In this document: positions 27,952 through 36,275 of the stretch, piece by piece
Layout: each line of letters opens with the position of its first letter
Numbering within the stretch: the stretch's first letter is position 1
Source of the DNA: Streptomyces radiopugnans
GTDB taxonomy: Bacteria > Actinomycetota > Actinomycetes > Streptomycetales > Streptomycetaceae
Direction: 5' to 3'
DNA: 64,000 nt
Assembly: GCF_900110735.1 (NCBI RefSeq)
Contig: NZ_FOET01000020.1
Span: 1-64,000, forward strand
Made by a program: the position numbers and the translations under genes
Notes under the pieces: generated by a model
The model's database searches: none
What the model was told of the DNA's origin: nothing
The model's input: the letters and a program-made list of their open reading frames with translations, nothing else

Positions 27952-28515
27952 ATGGGGCCCGTGGTGGTGAGTGAGCAGCCGAACGAGTCGAACGAGCCGG
28001 CCGGTCCGGCCGACGGCCCGCGCACGCGGCCCTACGGCCCCGAGGTCGCCGAGTTCGTCGAGCGCTTCGCCGCCGAGCTGACCGAGGCGGGCATGCAGCG
28101 CATGGCCTCGCGGGTCTTCGCCTGCCTGCTGACCGAGGACTCCGGCACCCTCGGCTCCGCCGAGCTCTCCGAGCGCCTGCGGATCAGCCCGGCCGCCGTC
28201 TCCGGCGCCATCCGCTACCTCTCCCAGGTCCACCTGGTCACCCGCGAACGGGAACCGGGCTCGCGCCGGGAGCGCTACCGGGTGCACGCGGACGCCTGGT
28301 ACGAGGCGATGACCGACCGCGACGCGCTGCTGGGGCGCTGGGGTGCCACGTTCGACCAGGGCCTCAAGGCCGTCGGCCCCGACACCCCGGCGGGCCGCCG
28401 CATAGCCGAGACGGCGGAGTTCTTCGACTTCATGCGGCGCGAGCTGGCCATGATGCTGGAGCGCTGGCGCGCCCATCGCGAGGCCGTACGCGGCGGCGGC
28501 CCCACAGCGCCCTGA
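27952..28515 (+). CDS. GbsR/MarR-family transcriptional regulator
   Basis: A 187-residue regulator (fewer if one of the in-frame GTGs from 27961 is used; GGAAGG is better spaced for these). The helix-turn-helix is in LGSAELSERLRISPAAVSGAIRYLSQVHLVTRERE, followed by the wing GSRRERYRV and a C-terminal helical dimerisation region (FFDFMRRELAMMLERWRAH). GbsR-type regulators of this kind usually repress a divergent ABC exporter. It is divergent from the exporter genes with a 16-bp palindrome between them. Confidence 0.82.
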   Translation: MGPVVVSEQPNESNEPAGPADGPRTRPYGPEVAEFVERFAAELTEAGMQRMASRVFACLLTEDSGTLGSAELSERLRISPAAVSGAIRYLSQVHLVTREREPGSRRERYRVHADAWYEAMTDRDALLGRWGATFDQGLKAVGPDTPAGRRIAETAEFFDFMRRELAMMLERWRAHREAVRGGGPTAP

Positions 28516-28542
28516 CGCACACCCGCCGGCTCCCGGTCGGGG

Positions 28543-28582
28543 CCCACCCGAGCTCACCCGAGCCCACCCGAGCCCACCCGAG
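28543..28582. repeat. Four tandem 10-bp repeats
   Basis: Four copies of CCCACCCGAG (the second has one mismatch) between two convergent genes. Simple GC repeat without coding content; function not evident. Confidence 0.7.
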
Positions 28583-28608
28583 CCCGCACGGGGCGCCCCG
28601 GGACGGGC

Positions 28609-29466
28609 TCAGGCCGGGCGGGCCCGCTGGGGCGGTACGGCGGGAGGGGCGGCCGGCGGCACGGTCAGGCGCAGCGCCGAGGGGTGCGCCGTCCAGGTGC
28701 GGGTGAGGACGGGGCCGGAGACCACCGCGTCGGCGCGGTAGCGGAAGTGCGGCCCCGAGACCGTGACCGTACGGGCCCGCGCCCGCACCGGTCCGTCCTG
28801 CGAACGCCGCCGCACGACCACGTCCACCAGGCCGTCGCCCGGTGTGAGCGAGACCCGTTCCACCGGGCTGTCGAGGTCGGTCAGCAGCACCCCGTCGGCC
28901 TCGACGCGCAGCCGCGCCGCCCCGGGGCCGGGCGCGGGCCGGGCCAGGGTGCGCACCAGGGAGCGGCAGCGGCCCAGCGGTCCGCGCGCCTGGTCGTCCG
29001 GGCCGCCGTCGCGCCGCTCCCTCTCCTCGTGCAGCGGCGGGATGCGCAGGCCCCCCAGCACCACTCCGCCGCTGTCGTCTATCAGCAGGTCGAAGCGTCT
29101 CTCCCGCCCCTCCAGCACCGTCCGCGCCGCGTTCACCGCGTCCAGCGGCACCCCCAGCGTCCCGGCCAGCGCCACCGACCCCGGCCGTCCCACCGGCACC
29201 ACCGACAGGGCGCAGTGCGCCAGATCGCGCTCCAGGTGCAGCAGCCGCACCGCCCGCAGCAGCGCCCGGTCGTCGCCTATCACCACCGGGCGCCGGCGGC
29301 CCCGGCGGGCCAGGGCCCGCGCGGCCTCCTCGGGGCCGTCCGGCAGGCACACCTTCACTGCGGGGGAGCCCGCGGTCAGCACGTCCCTGGCGATCCGTAC
29401 GGACTCCCCGTCCGTACGGCGGGCCACGGGGTCGACGAGCACGAGCAGCGGATGCGGAACCGGCAC
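28609..29466 (-). CDS. Diacylglycerol-kinase-like protein with degenerate nucleotide motif
   Basis: A 285-residue protein; GTG start with AAGGAAGGA 5 nt upstream. The overall layout is that of the DAGK_cat family: LLVLVDPVARR at the N-terminus, a GDD segment where active kinases have GGDGT, and VVPVGRPGSVALAGTLGVP aligned with the usual PxGTxNDFA block, then RRFDLLIDDSGG. Because key glycines and the Asn-Asp are not conserved, lipid-kinase activity is doubtful. A Pro-rich tail ends the protein. It sits head-to-head with purA, about 300 bp apart. Confidence 0.65.
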   Translation of the reverse strand: MPVPHPLLVLVDPVARRTDGESVRIARDVLTAGSPAVKVCLPDGPEEAARALARRGRRRPVVIGDDRALLRAVRLLHLERDLAHCALSVVPVGRPGSVALAGTLGVPLDAVNAARTVLEGRERRFDLLIDDSGGVVLGGLRIPPLHEERERRDGGPDDQARGPLGRCRSLVRTLARPAPGPGAARLRVEADGVLLTDLDSPVERVSLTPGDGLVDVVVRRRSQDGPVRARARTVTVSGPHFRYRADAVVSGPVLTRTWTAHPSALRLTVPPAAPPAVPPQRARPA

Positions 29467-29639
29467 CTCGGTCCTTCCTTCGGTTGCCCGGCCGCCTGGG
29501 GCCGCCGGGGGCGGCCGGATTCGGCGGCCGCGGACGGGAGTTGGCTGTGGTGGGTACGGACGGCGGGATCGGCGGGGGTGCTGCCGGGGGTCGTCGCGTT
29601 CGCCTCCCGTCGGAGGAGTCCGGTAATCTCTCGGTGCAA

Positions 29640-29670
29640 GAGCCCCTGTCGCTGTTGCGGTCAGGGGTTT
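29640..29670 (+). promoter_or_regulatory. Hairpin followed by TTT in the purA upstream region
   Basis: A stem of about 8-9 bp including G-T pairs (left arm from 29640, right arm ending in GGGGTTT at 29670) with a 13-nt loop, 100 bp before purA. The 303-bp gap between the divergent DAGK-like gene and purA holds no gene. The hairpin could be an attenuator or chance structure; no known purine riboswitch motif was recognised. Confidence 0.25.
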
Positions 29671-29769
29671 CGTCGATTCGGGGCACCGGTCCGACGGTTC
29701 TTGTCAGCGCGGTCGGTTCACCGCCGACACGCACGTTGGACATGCCCCGGCCGGAAGGGGTGTACGCCT

Positions 29770-31053
29770 GTGCCCGCACTCGTGCTGCTCGGCGCTCAGT
29801 GGGGTGATGAAGGCAAGGGGAAGGCCACCGATCTGCTCGGTGGCTCGGTGGACTACGTGGTGCGCTACCAGGGCGGCAACAACGCCGGCCACACGGTCGT
29901 CGTCGGCGACCAGAAGTACGCGCTCCACCTCCTCCCCTCCGGCATCCTCTCCCCGGGCTGCGTCCCGGTGATCGGAAACGGCGTCGTGGTGGACCCGGCG
30001 GTCCTGCTCTCCGAGCTGAGCGGGCTCGCCGAGCGCGGCGTGGACACGTCCAAGCTGCTGATCAGCGGCAACGCGCACCTGATCACGCCGTACCACACCA
30101 CGATGGACAAGGTGACCGAGCGCTTCCTGGGCAAGCGCAAGATCGGCACCACCGGCCGCGGCATCGGCCCGACGTACGCTGACAAGATCAACCGGGTGGG
30201 CATCCGCGTCCAGGACCTCTTCGACGAGTCGATCCTGACGCAGAAGGTCGAGGCGGCCCTCGACCAGAAGAACCAGATCCTCGCCAAGCTCTACAACCGC
30301 CGCGCCATCGCCGTGGAGCAGGTGGTCGAGGAGCTGCTCGGCTACACGGACGCGCTGCGCGGCTACGTCTGCGACACCACCCTGCTGCTCAACGACGCGC
30401 TCGACGAGGGCAAGGTCGTCCTCTTCGAGGGCGGCCAGGGCACGCTGCTGGACGTGGACCACGGCACGTACCCCTTCGTGACCTCCTCCAACCCGACCGC
30501 CGGCGGCGCCTGCACCGGCGCGGGAGTGGGCCCGACGCGGATCAACCGGGTCATCGGCATCCTCAAGGCGTACACCACGCGCGTGGGCGCCGGGCCGTTC
30601 CCGACCGAGCTGTTCGACGAGGACGGCGACAAGCTGCGGACCATCGGCGGCGAGCGCGGCGTCACCACCGGCCGCGACCGGCGCTGCGGCTGGTTCGACG
30701 CGGTGATCGCCCGGTACGCCACCCGCGTCAACGGGCTCACCGACTTCTTCCTCACCAAGCTGGACGTGCTCACCGGCTGGGAGCGCATCCCGGTCTGCGT
30801 CGCCTACGAGATCGACGGCCGGCGGGTCGAGGAACTGCCCTACAGCCAGACCGACTTCCACCACGCCAAGCCGGTCTACGAGATGCTGCCGGGCTGGTCC
30901 GAGGACATCTCGGGGGCCAAGGAGTTCTCCGACCTGCCGAAGAACGCGCAGGCCTATGTGAAGGCGCTGGAGGAGATGTCGGGCGCGCCGATCTCCGCCA
31001 TCGGCGTCGGCCCGGGCCGGGACGAGACGATCCAGATCAACTCGTTCCTCTGA
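29770..31053 (+). CDS. purA: Adenylosuccinate synthetase
   Basis: A 427-residue enzyme that uses GTP to join aspartate to IMP, the first step to AMP. The GTP/IMP loop GAQWGDEGKGK is at residues 8-18, GGNNAGHTVV follows, then IGTTGRGIGPTYADK, EGGQGTLLDVDHGTYPFVTSSN and the C-terminal KLDVLTGWERIPVCVAY with the GTP-base KxD. The GTG start gives the canonical MPALVLLGAQWG N-terminus. It is monocistronic and followed by an 18-bp perfect hairpin. Confidence 0.97.
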   Translation: MPALVLLGAQWGDEGKGKATDLLGGSVDYVVRYQGGNNAGHTVVVGDQKYALHLLPSGILSPGCVPVIGNGVVVDPAVLLSELSGLAERGVDTSKLLISGNAHLITPYHTTMDKVTERFLGKRKIGTTGRGIGPTYADKINRVGIRVQDLFDESILTQKVEAALDQKNQILAKLYNRRAIAVEQVVEELLGYTDALRGYVCDTTLLLNDALDEGKVVLFEGGQGTLLDVDHGTYPFVTSSNPTAGGACTGAGVGPTRINRVIGILKAYTTRVGAGPFPTELFDEDGDKLRTIGGERGVTTGRDRRCGWFDAVIARYATRVNGLTDFFLTKLDVLTGWERIPVCVAYEIDGRRVEELPYSQTDFHHAKPVYEMLPGWSEDISGAKEFSDLPKNAQAYVKALEEMSGAPISAIGVGPGRDETIQINSFL

Positions 31054-31107
31054 GCGGGAGTTCCGGCCGGGGGGTTCCGGCCGGGGTCCCTCCCGCCGGA
31101 CCGCACC

Positions 31108-31148
31108 CACCGGGGGCCGCGCCGTCGCGTACGGCGCGGCCCCCGGTG
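31108..31148 (+). terminator. Terminator of purA
   Basis: A perfect 18-bp GC stem (31108-31125 with 31131-31148) and a CGCGT loop, 54 bp downstream of purA. Beyond it lie imperfect GTGCGTGGACCG repeats up to the convergent MarR gene. Confidence 0.75.
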
Positions 31149-31199
31149 CGTGGACCGGTGCGTGGGCCGATGCGTGGACCGGTGCGCGGCCCCGCGCGC

Positions 31200-31676
31200 T
31201 CACACCCCCGCCGGGCCCGCGGCGTCCGTACCGCCCGGCGCCTCCAGGCCGTCCAGCGCCTTCGACAGCCGCTCCAGCGCGTCGCGCACCTCGGCGAAGG
31301 CCTCCTCGCCGCCCAGCGCCTCGCCCAGCCGCGCGGCGAACTCCGCGTGGCCCGGGGTGATCCTGTCCACCGCCGCACGGCCCTCCTCGGTGGGGGCGAG
31401 CAGCTTGGCGCGGCGGTGCGCGGGATTGGGCTCGTACACCGCCAGGCCGCGCTCGACCAGCAGGTCCGCCACGCGCTGCACGCTCTGCCGGGTGACGCCC
31501 ATGGCCCGGGCTATGCCGGCCACCGGCAGCGGCTCGCGCAGCACCGCGCCGAGCACCTGCCACCAGGCGGCGGTCAGCCCGGCTGGCCGGGCCAGCCGCT
31601 CGGCGGCGGACAGGAACTGCCCGTTCAGCCGGAAGACGGCCAGCGCCGTGCCCGACAGCAGCTCGGGGGCGCTCAC
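31200..31676 (-). CDS. MarR-family regulator
   Basis: A 158-residue regulator. The winged HTH spans LTAAWWQVLGAVLREPLPVAGIARAMGVTRQSVQRVADLLVERGLAVYEPNPAHRR, with the wing at PNPAHRRAKLLAPT; flanking helices form the dimer interface. The GTG start overlaps the stop of the DJ-1 gene (GTGA), so both are on one transcript. It probably binds the repeats at 32319-32353 upstream of the operon. No ligand is evident. Confidence 0.85.
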   Translation of the reverse strand: MSAPELLSGTALAVFRLNGQFLSAAERLARPAGLTAAWWQVLGAVLREPLPVAGIARAMGVTRQSVQRVADLLVERGLAVYEPNPAHRRAKLLAPTEEGRAAVDRITPGHAEFAARLGEALGGEEAFAEVRDALERLSKALDGLEAPGGTDAAGPAGV

Positions 31677-32284
31677 GCCGCCCCGCTCGCGCCCTCGTGG
31701 GCCGCCAGCACCTCGTAGGCGCTCGCGTCGGAGTGCCGGAACAGCCGGAACCAGGCGTCCAGCACCTCGGGCGGGTACGCCTCCAGCCGGGCCAGGATCT
31801 CGCGGGCGAACGCCACCGGCTCGGTGGGGCCGGCGGTGATCAGGTCCCCGTCGGTGCAGGCGTCGGTCTCGCGGTAGTGGCCGCCGCCCCGGTAGCCGGT
31901 GGCGGCCAGCACCTCGGCGGCGGCGCCGGTGTGGGGGCGGTCGTCGAGCAGCCCCTCCTTCGCCAGCCCGGTCACGGCCCCGCAGATGGCCGCGACGGGC
32001 ACCCCGGCGTCCAGGAAGGCGCGGGCCGCCGAGGCGAAGGGCGGGAGCACCTTCTCCCAGGCGTCCGCCCCCGGCAGGATCAGCAGCGCGCTGTCGCCGG
32101 GCCGCAGGTCGGCGACGGACAGGCCGGGCGACACCTGCATGCCGCCCATGCTGATCACGGGCTCACCGCTCTCGCCGACGTACACCACACGGTGCCCGGC
32201 GCCGGTCAGGGCGGTGGTGGCGTAGGGGATCTCCCAGTCGGCGAAGGTGTCGTAGACGGCGACGTGCACGGTCTTGCGTTCCAT
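31673..32284 (-). CDS. DJ-1/PfpI (class I glutamine amidotransferase-like) protein
   Basis: A 203-residue DJ-1/ThiJ/PfpI-fold protein; start at MERKTVHVAVYDTFADWE, giving the canonical first strand and the conserved Glu. The nucleophile elbow is AAICGAVTGLA with Cys, as in isocyanide-hydratase or stress-response subfamilies. It is first gene of a two-gene operon with the MarR regulator. The substrate is unknown; glyoxalase, hydratase and chaperone activities all occur in the family. Confidence 0.82.
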   Translation of the reverse strand: MERKTVHVAVYDTFADWEIPYATTALTGAGHRVVYVGESGEPVISMGGMQVSPGLSVADLRPGDSALLILPGADAWEKVLPPFASAARAFLDAGVPVAAICGAVTGLAKEGLLDDRPHTGAAAEVLAATGYRGGGHYRETDACTDGDLITAGPTEPVAFAREILARLEAYPPEVLDAWFRLFRHSDASAYEVLAAHEGASGAA

Positions 32285-32318
32285 GGCTCCTCCTCGGAGC
32301 TGATCGCCCGGTCGCTTA

Positions 32319-32353
32319 TGACAACATGCTGTCACTCCGACAGGATGCTGTCA
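32319..32353. promoter_or_regulatory. Paired inverted-repeat operator upstream of the DJ-1/MarR operon
   Basis: Two related palindromes, TGACAACATGCTGTCA (32319-32334) and GACAGGATGCTGTC (32339-32352), with the direct repeat ATGCTGTCA recurring at 19-bp spacing. The position, 35 bp upstream of the DJ-1 start, and the MarR gene in the operon suggest autoregulation. The site also lies about 95 bp before the divergent GntR gene. Confidence 0.7.
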
Positions 32354-32446
32354 AAGGATGGGCGCTAGGCTGACCCCCTGGAAAAGGGGGGTGCGGATGG
32401 CGGACGGCGCCGGCACCCGGACGTTCGAAGCCGTGAGGAGGCGCCC

Positions 32447-33100
32447 GTGATCCAGCGCAGCACGCTGCGCGCGCAGATCGCGGACGCGCTGCGCGACGAG
32501 GTGCTCGCCGGGCGTCTTCCGGCCGGCCGGGGCTTCACGGTCAAGGAGATAGCCGAGCAGTACGGCGTCTCCGCCACCCCGGTGCGCGAGGCGCTCGTCG
32601 ACCTGTCCGCGCAGGGCCTGCTGGACGTGGAGCAGCACCGGGGTTTCCGCGTCCACGTCTTCACGCCCGCCGACTACCGGGCCATGGTCCAGGCGCGCGC
32701 CCTGGTCGCCGAGGGGGTCTTCCGCAGATCCGCGGGACCGGCCCCGCCCACCCCCGGCGACGAGCGGCTGGCCTCGGTGCGCCGCCGCGCCGAGGCCGCC
32801 GAGCGGGCCGCGCTCACCGGGGACCTGGACGTGCTCATCGGCTACGACCTGCGCTTCTGGCGGGAGCTGGGCGACCTGATGGGCAACCCCTACATAACCG
32901 AGTTCCTGGACCGGCTGCGCGTGCAGTGCTGGGTCTTCGCCGTGCCGCACCTGCGCGAGCGGCCCGGTCTGCGGGAGCTGCTGTGGACCGGCTACCGCGA
33001 GCTGGCCGACGCGGTCGGGCGCGGGGACGACGCGGCGGCCGGGCGCCTGGTCGCGGCCTGCGACGAGTGCGCCCTCGCTCTCGCGGAGAGGCTGGACTGA
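32447..33100 (+). CDS. GntR-family regulator (FCD type)
   Basis: A 217-residue regulator. The N-terminal winged HTH is LRAQIADALRDEVLAGRLPAGRGFTVKEIAEQYGVSATPVREALVDLSAQGLLDVEQHRGFRV; the rest is an all-helical FCD-type sensor domain (DYRAMVQARALVAEGVF onward). FCD domains usually bind organic acids with a metal. GTG start after GTGAGGAGG. It is divergent from the DJ-1/MarR operon. Target unknown. Confidence 0.83.
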   Translation: MIQRSTLRAQIADALRDEVLAGRLPAGRGFTVKEIAEQYGVSATPVREALVDLSAQGLLDVEQHRGFRVHVFTPADYRAMVQARALVAEGVFRRSAGPAPPTPGDERLASVRRRAEAAERAALTGDLDVLIGYDLRFWRELGDLMGNPYITEFLDRLRVQCWVFAVPHLRERPGLRELLWTGYRELADAVGRGDDAAAGRLVAACDECALALAERLD

Positions 33101-33206
33101 ACGACTACGCTGTTGCGCCCGGACTCCGTACCGCCCGCACCCCCGTCTCCCGCCGTCCCCGTCACCCCGTCCCCGTCAACCACCGCCTGCCGCATTGGAG
33201 CACCCG

Positions 33207-33857
33207 TTGGCCTGTGACCTCTGGCTGGTGCCGCTCGTCGACGTGCTGTGCCACAGCCCCGACAACCCCTTCGCCGAGGAACTCGCTTCGTACGACAGGG
33301 CGCTGAGCGCCGCCGGACTGCCGCCGGTCCCCGTCCACGGCTACATGCCCGGTCTGTCGGGCGACGTGGCGCCGGTCGCCGGCTTCGACTACGACGCGCT
33401 GCACTTCCTGCGCCGCGCCCATCTCCTCCAGCTCTGCGGCCTGGAGGTCACCCCGGTCGACGCGCTCGGCGGCGAGTACGAGCAGTTGCTGGAGATGTTC
33501 GCCCCGACGGCCCAGCAGTCGCACCTGGTGTGGCACTACGACCACGCCGGCGCGTACGTACCCCTCGACTTCGCCCACCCGCTCTCAGACGACGAACTCC
33601 TCGCCGGCGGCGGCCCGCTGGGCTCCAGCCACGGGCTGCTGCGCGAACTGGAGGCGGTCGCCCCGTACCTGGGCATCGACCCCGCCAACCCGCCGCCCGC
33701 GCCGGAACCCCCGGCCCGCCCCACGGAGCTGGAGGAGCCGGCGGCCGTGCCGGTGTACGACGGCGGGCCGTTCGCGCGGGAGCGCCACGTCTGGCTGGGA
33801 CTGCACGCCGCGGCCACCCGGAGCCTGGCGCAGGGCTCCATGATCCTCTTCGGTTAG
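33207..33857 (+). CDS. Conserved hypothetical cytoplasmic protein
   Basis: A 216-residue protein starting at TTG 33207 with GGAG 6 nt upstream (a TTG at 33195 is the alternative). The N-terminus LWLVPLVDVLCHSPDNPFAEELASYDRAL, the middle FDYDALHFLRRAHLLQLCGL and the C-terminal FARERHVWLGLHAAATRSLAQGSMI look like a well-packed globular protein with a Pro-rich insert (about 155-180). I recognise no named domain. It stands between a GntR regulator and the convergent SLATT-like gene. Confidence 0.65.
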   Translation: MACDLWLVPLVDVLCHSPDNPFAEELASYDRALSAAGLPPVPVHGYMPGLSGDVAPVAGFDYDALHFLRRAHLLQLCGLEVTPVDALGGEYEQLLEMFAPTAQQSHLVWHYDHAGAYVPLDFAHPLSDDELLAGGGPLGSSHGLLRELEAVAPYLGIDPANPPPAPEPPARPTELEEPAAVPVYDGGPFARERHVWLGLHAAATRSLAQGSMILFG

Positions 33858-33877
33858 CGGCCCGGCGGCGGCCGCCG

Positions 33878-34630
33878 TCAGCGCGGCCCCTCCGGGGGCC
33901 GCTGCCGGGGCATGCTGGGCCGGACGCCCGGCGGCAGCGAGAAGCGGGACGGCTGCGCGGCGGCGGCCTGCGCGGTGCGCGCGCTCCAGGCGGAGGAGGT
34001 CAGCGACTGGGTGTGCAGCGGCGCCGGACCGGAGCGGAATTCCACCATCCAGGCGGCGGTCTCGCCCCGCACCAGCTCGGTCACGTCCTCCGAGAAGCGC
34101 CGCAGCACCCCCAGGCACCGCTCGGCGGCCTCGCTCGCCGTGCCCTCGGTGGGCCCGAGCACCTCCCGCACGCTCTCCGAGGCCCAGTCGTACTGCAGCA
34201 TCTCCAGCCTCCGCTGGACCGCCTGCGCCGTGGCGACGCTGCGCATCCAGCCCGAGGTCAGACCGAACCAGCGGTCGCACCCCGCGCACACGGCCGCCAG
34301 CAGCAGCGCCGGGAACGCCCACAGGGCCGCGCCCCGCACCCCGCCGGCCAGCTCCAGCAGCGGCAGGGCGCCCCCGGCCGCCAGCCCCGCGGCGGTCCCC
34401 GCCCGCAGCGCCCTGGCCCACCGGCGCCTGCGCACCCGGTCGGCCAGGTACCACTCCATGACGTGCAGCGCCCCGCTCTCCACCCACCGGTACAGCTCGT
34501 CCAGACGCTCGGCGGGCTCGCCCCAGTCCCCCAGCGGGAACGGCCGCCCGAGCAGGTCCCCGTGCTCGCCCCGCCCCGTGCCGCCGCCCGTGCCGCCGCC
34601 CGTTCCGGGGCGCATCTCCGGCTGACTCAC
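33878..34630 (-). CDS. SLATT/DUF4231-like two-helix membrane protein
   Basis: A 250-residue protein. After a Gly-rich leader comes ERLDELYRWVESGALHVMEWYLADRVRRRRWARALRAG, two transmembrane helices (AGLAAGGALPLLELAGG; ALWAFPALLLAAVCAGC), then a long cytoplasmic helical region (WMRSVATAQAVQRRLEMLQYDWASESVREVLG). This is the layout of SLATT domains, which form pore-like modules in some nucleotide-signalling immune systems; no nucleotide cyclase or effector neighbour is present, so an immune role is not implied. GTG start at 34630. It is divergent from purD. Confidence 0.55.
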   Translation of the reverse strand: MSQPEMRPGTGGGTGGGTGRGEHGDLLGRPFPLGDWGEPAERLDELYRWVESGALHVMEWYLADRVRRRRWARALRAGTAAGLAAGGALPLLELAGGVRGAALWAFPALLLAAVCAGCDRWFGLTSGWMRSVATAQAVQRRLEMLQYDWASESVREVLGPTEGTASEAAERCLGVLRRFSEDVTELVRGETAAWMVEFRSGPAPLHTQSLTSSAWSARTAQAAAAQPSRFSLPPGVRPSMPRQRPPEGPR

Positions 34631-34904
34631 CCGCCACTCCCAACAAAGCCCTCGCTCGGATCCACTCGCGGACGGACCTCCCTCGGACCGCTCGGTGCCC
34701 CTTCCTACCCCCAAAAGTGGGAGGCCTCTCGGCCTTCGCGGTATTTCCGCCCATACGTGCATCCCGATTGGGTATACAGGCCCCGCTTTCCTCACCCGAT
34801 GGAGTGAGAAGCGTGTTTCGGCTGCCGTCCCGCGCCCCTGACCACGCACGACGTCCCACCGGCCACGACGGGCCCCGGCGGACTCCCGGAAGGCCCCCGG
34901 CGGA

Positions 34905-34972
34905 CCCCGGCGGGCCTGCGCCGTCCGCCCCTCGGGCGGACCCGCCGGGGCCGCGGAGGGGGCGGATAGGGT
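34905..34972 (+). promoter_or_regulatory. purD upstream region: nested hairpin and -10 element
   Basis: The 349-bp gap between the divergent SLATT-like gene and purD has no gene. Next to purD is a long nested hairpin: outer arms 34905-34914 and 34941-34950 (10 bp), inner arms 34923-34930 and 34934-34941 (8 bp), sharing one base. TAGGGT at 34967-34972 lies 7 nt before the GTG at 34980 and fits a leaderless promoter, in which case the hairpin is upstream DNA, not mRNA leader. Confidence 0.45.
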
Positions 34973-34979
34973 GCAGGGC

Positions 34980-36275
34980 GTGAAGGTCCTCGTCATCGGC
35001 GGCGGCGCCCGCGAACACGCCCTGTGCCGCTCCCTGTCCCTCGATCCCGACGTCACCTCGCTGCACTGCGCGCCCGGCAACGCCGGAATCGCCCAGGTGG
35101 CGACCCTGCACTCCGTCGACGCGCTCGACGGCCCGGCCGTGGCCGCACTGGCCGCCGGCCTGGAGGCCGACCTCGTCGTGGTGGGGCCGGAGGCCCCGCT
35201 GGTGGCCGGGGTGGCCGACGCCGTACGCGGACGCGGCATCGCGGTCTTCGGCCCGTCGGCCGAGGCCGCCCGGCTGGAGGGCTCCAAGGCGTTCGCCAAG
35301 GAGGTCATGGCCGCCGCCGGGGTCCCCACGGCCCGCTCCTACGTGTGCACCACCGACGAGGAGATCGACCGCGCGCTGGACGCCTTCGGGCCCCCGTACG
35401 TCGTCAAGGACGACGGGCTGGCGGCGGGCAAGGGCGTCGTCGTCACCCCCGACCTGGAGGCCGCCCGCGCCCACGCCCGCGGCTGCGAGCAGGTGGTGAT
35501 CGAGGAGTACCTGGACGGCCCCGAGGTCTCCCTGTTCGCCGTGACCGACGGCGAGTGCGTCGTACCGCTGCGGCCCGCCCAGGACTTCAAGCGCGCCCAC
35601 GACGGCGACGAGGGCCCCAACACCGGAGGCATGGGCGCCTACTCGCCGCTGCCCTGGGCCGACCCCAAGCTGGCCGACGAGGTGCTGGCCACCGTCCTGC
35701 AGCCCACGGTGGACGAGATGCGCCGCCGCGGCACCCCCTTCTCCGGGCTGCTCTACGCGGGCCTGGCCATCACCTCGCGCGGGGTGCGCGTGGTGGAGTT
35801 CAACGCGCGCTTCGGCGACCCGGAGACCCAGGTCGTCCTGGCCCGCCTGAAGACCCCGCTGTCCGGTCTGCTGTACGCGGCGGCCACCGGGGCCCTGGCG
35901 GAGTTCCCCCCGCTGCGCTGGAGCGACGACGCGGCCGTCACCGTCGTCGTCGCCTCCGAGGGCTACCCCGCCTCCCCCCGCACGGGGGATGTGATCGAGG
36001 GACTGGAGGAGGTCGCGGAGAAGGACGCCCCCGCCGCGTACGTCCTCCACGCCGGCACCCGGCTGGACGAGGAGGGGCGCGTGGTCAGCGCGGGCGGCCG
36101 GGTCCTGTCCGTCACGGCCACCGGGGCCGGTCTCGCCGAGGCGCGCGAGCACGCCTACCGCGCGGTTTCCCGCATCCGGCTGGCCGGCTCGCACCACCGC
36201 GGCGACATCGCGGCCGCGGCGGCCGCCGAAGAGGCCGCGGCGGAAGGGGAGGCCGCGACCGCCGGGGAGGCCTGA
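34980..36275 (+). CDS. purD: Phosphoribosylamine-glycine ligase
   Basis: A 431-residue ATP-grasp ligase for the second purine step (PRA + Gly to GAR). The start at GTG 34980 gives MKVLVIGGGAREHAL, the canonical PurD N-terminus; an in-frame GTG three codons earlier (34971) is possible but less likely. ATP-grasp elements are visible: YVVKDDGLAAGKGV, VVIEEYLDGPEVSLFAV, HDGDEGPNTGGMGAY and FNARFGDPETQ with the metal ligands. An Ala/Glu-rich tail ends the protein. No other pur gene adjoins; purC is 3.8 kb downstream on the same strand. Confidence 0.95.
   Translation: MKVLVIGGGAREHALCRSLSLDPDVTSLHCAPGNAGIAQVATLHSVDALDGPAVAALAAGLEADLVVVGPEAPLVAGVADAVRGRGIAVFGPSAEAARLEGSKAFAKEVMAAAGVPTARSYVCTTDEEIDRALDAFGPPYVVKDDGLAAGKGVVVTPDLEAARAHARGCEQVVIEEYLDGPEVSLFAVTDGECVVPLRPAQDFKRAHDGDEGPNTGGMGAYSPLPWADPKLADEVLATVLQPTVDEMRRRGTPFSGLLYAGLAITSRGVRVVEFNARFGDPETQVVLARLKTPLSGLLYAAATGALAEFPPLRWSDDAAVTVVVASEGYPASPRTGDVIEGLEEVAEKDAPAAYVLHAGTRLDEEGRVVSAGGRVLSVTATGAGLAEAREHAYRAVSRIRLAGSHHRGDIAAAAAAEEAAAEGEAATAGEA

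Noticed and set aside
28543..28582. Four 10-bp tandem repeats as a possible CRISPR or regulator array
   Set aside because: Units are adjacent without spacers, GC-simple and only 40 bp long, so simple-sequence expansion is enough.
29467..29769. Purine riboswitch before purA
   Set aside because: No conserved purine-riboswitch core could be recognised; only a modest hairpin is present.
33878..34630. A nucleotide-signalling antiviral system around the SLATT-like gene
   Set aside because: No cyclase, CD-NTase, nuclease or other effector gene is adjacent; neighbours are purD and a hypothetical gene conserved as housekeeping.
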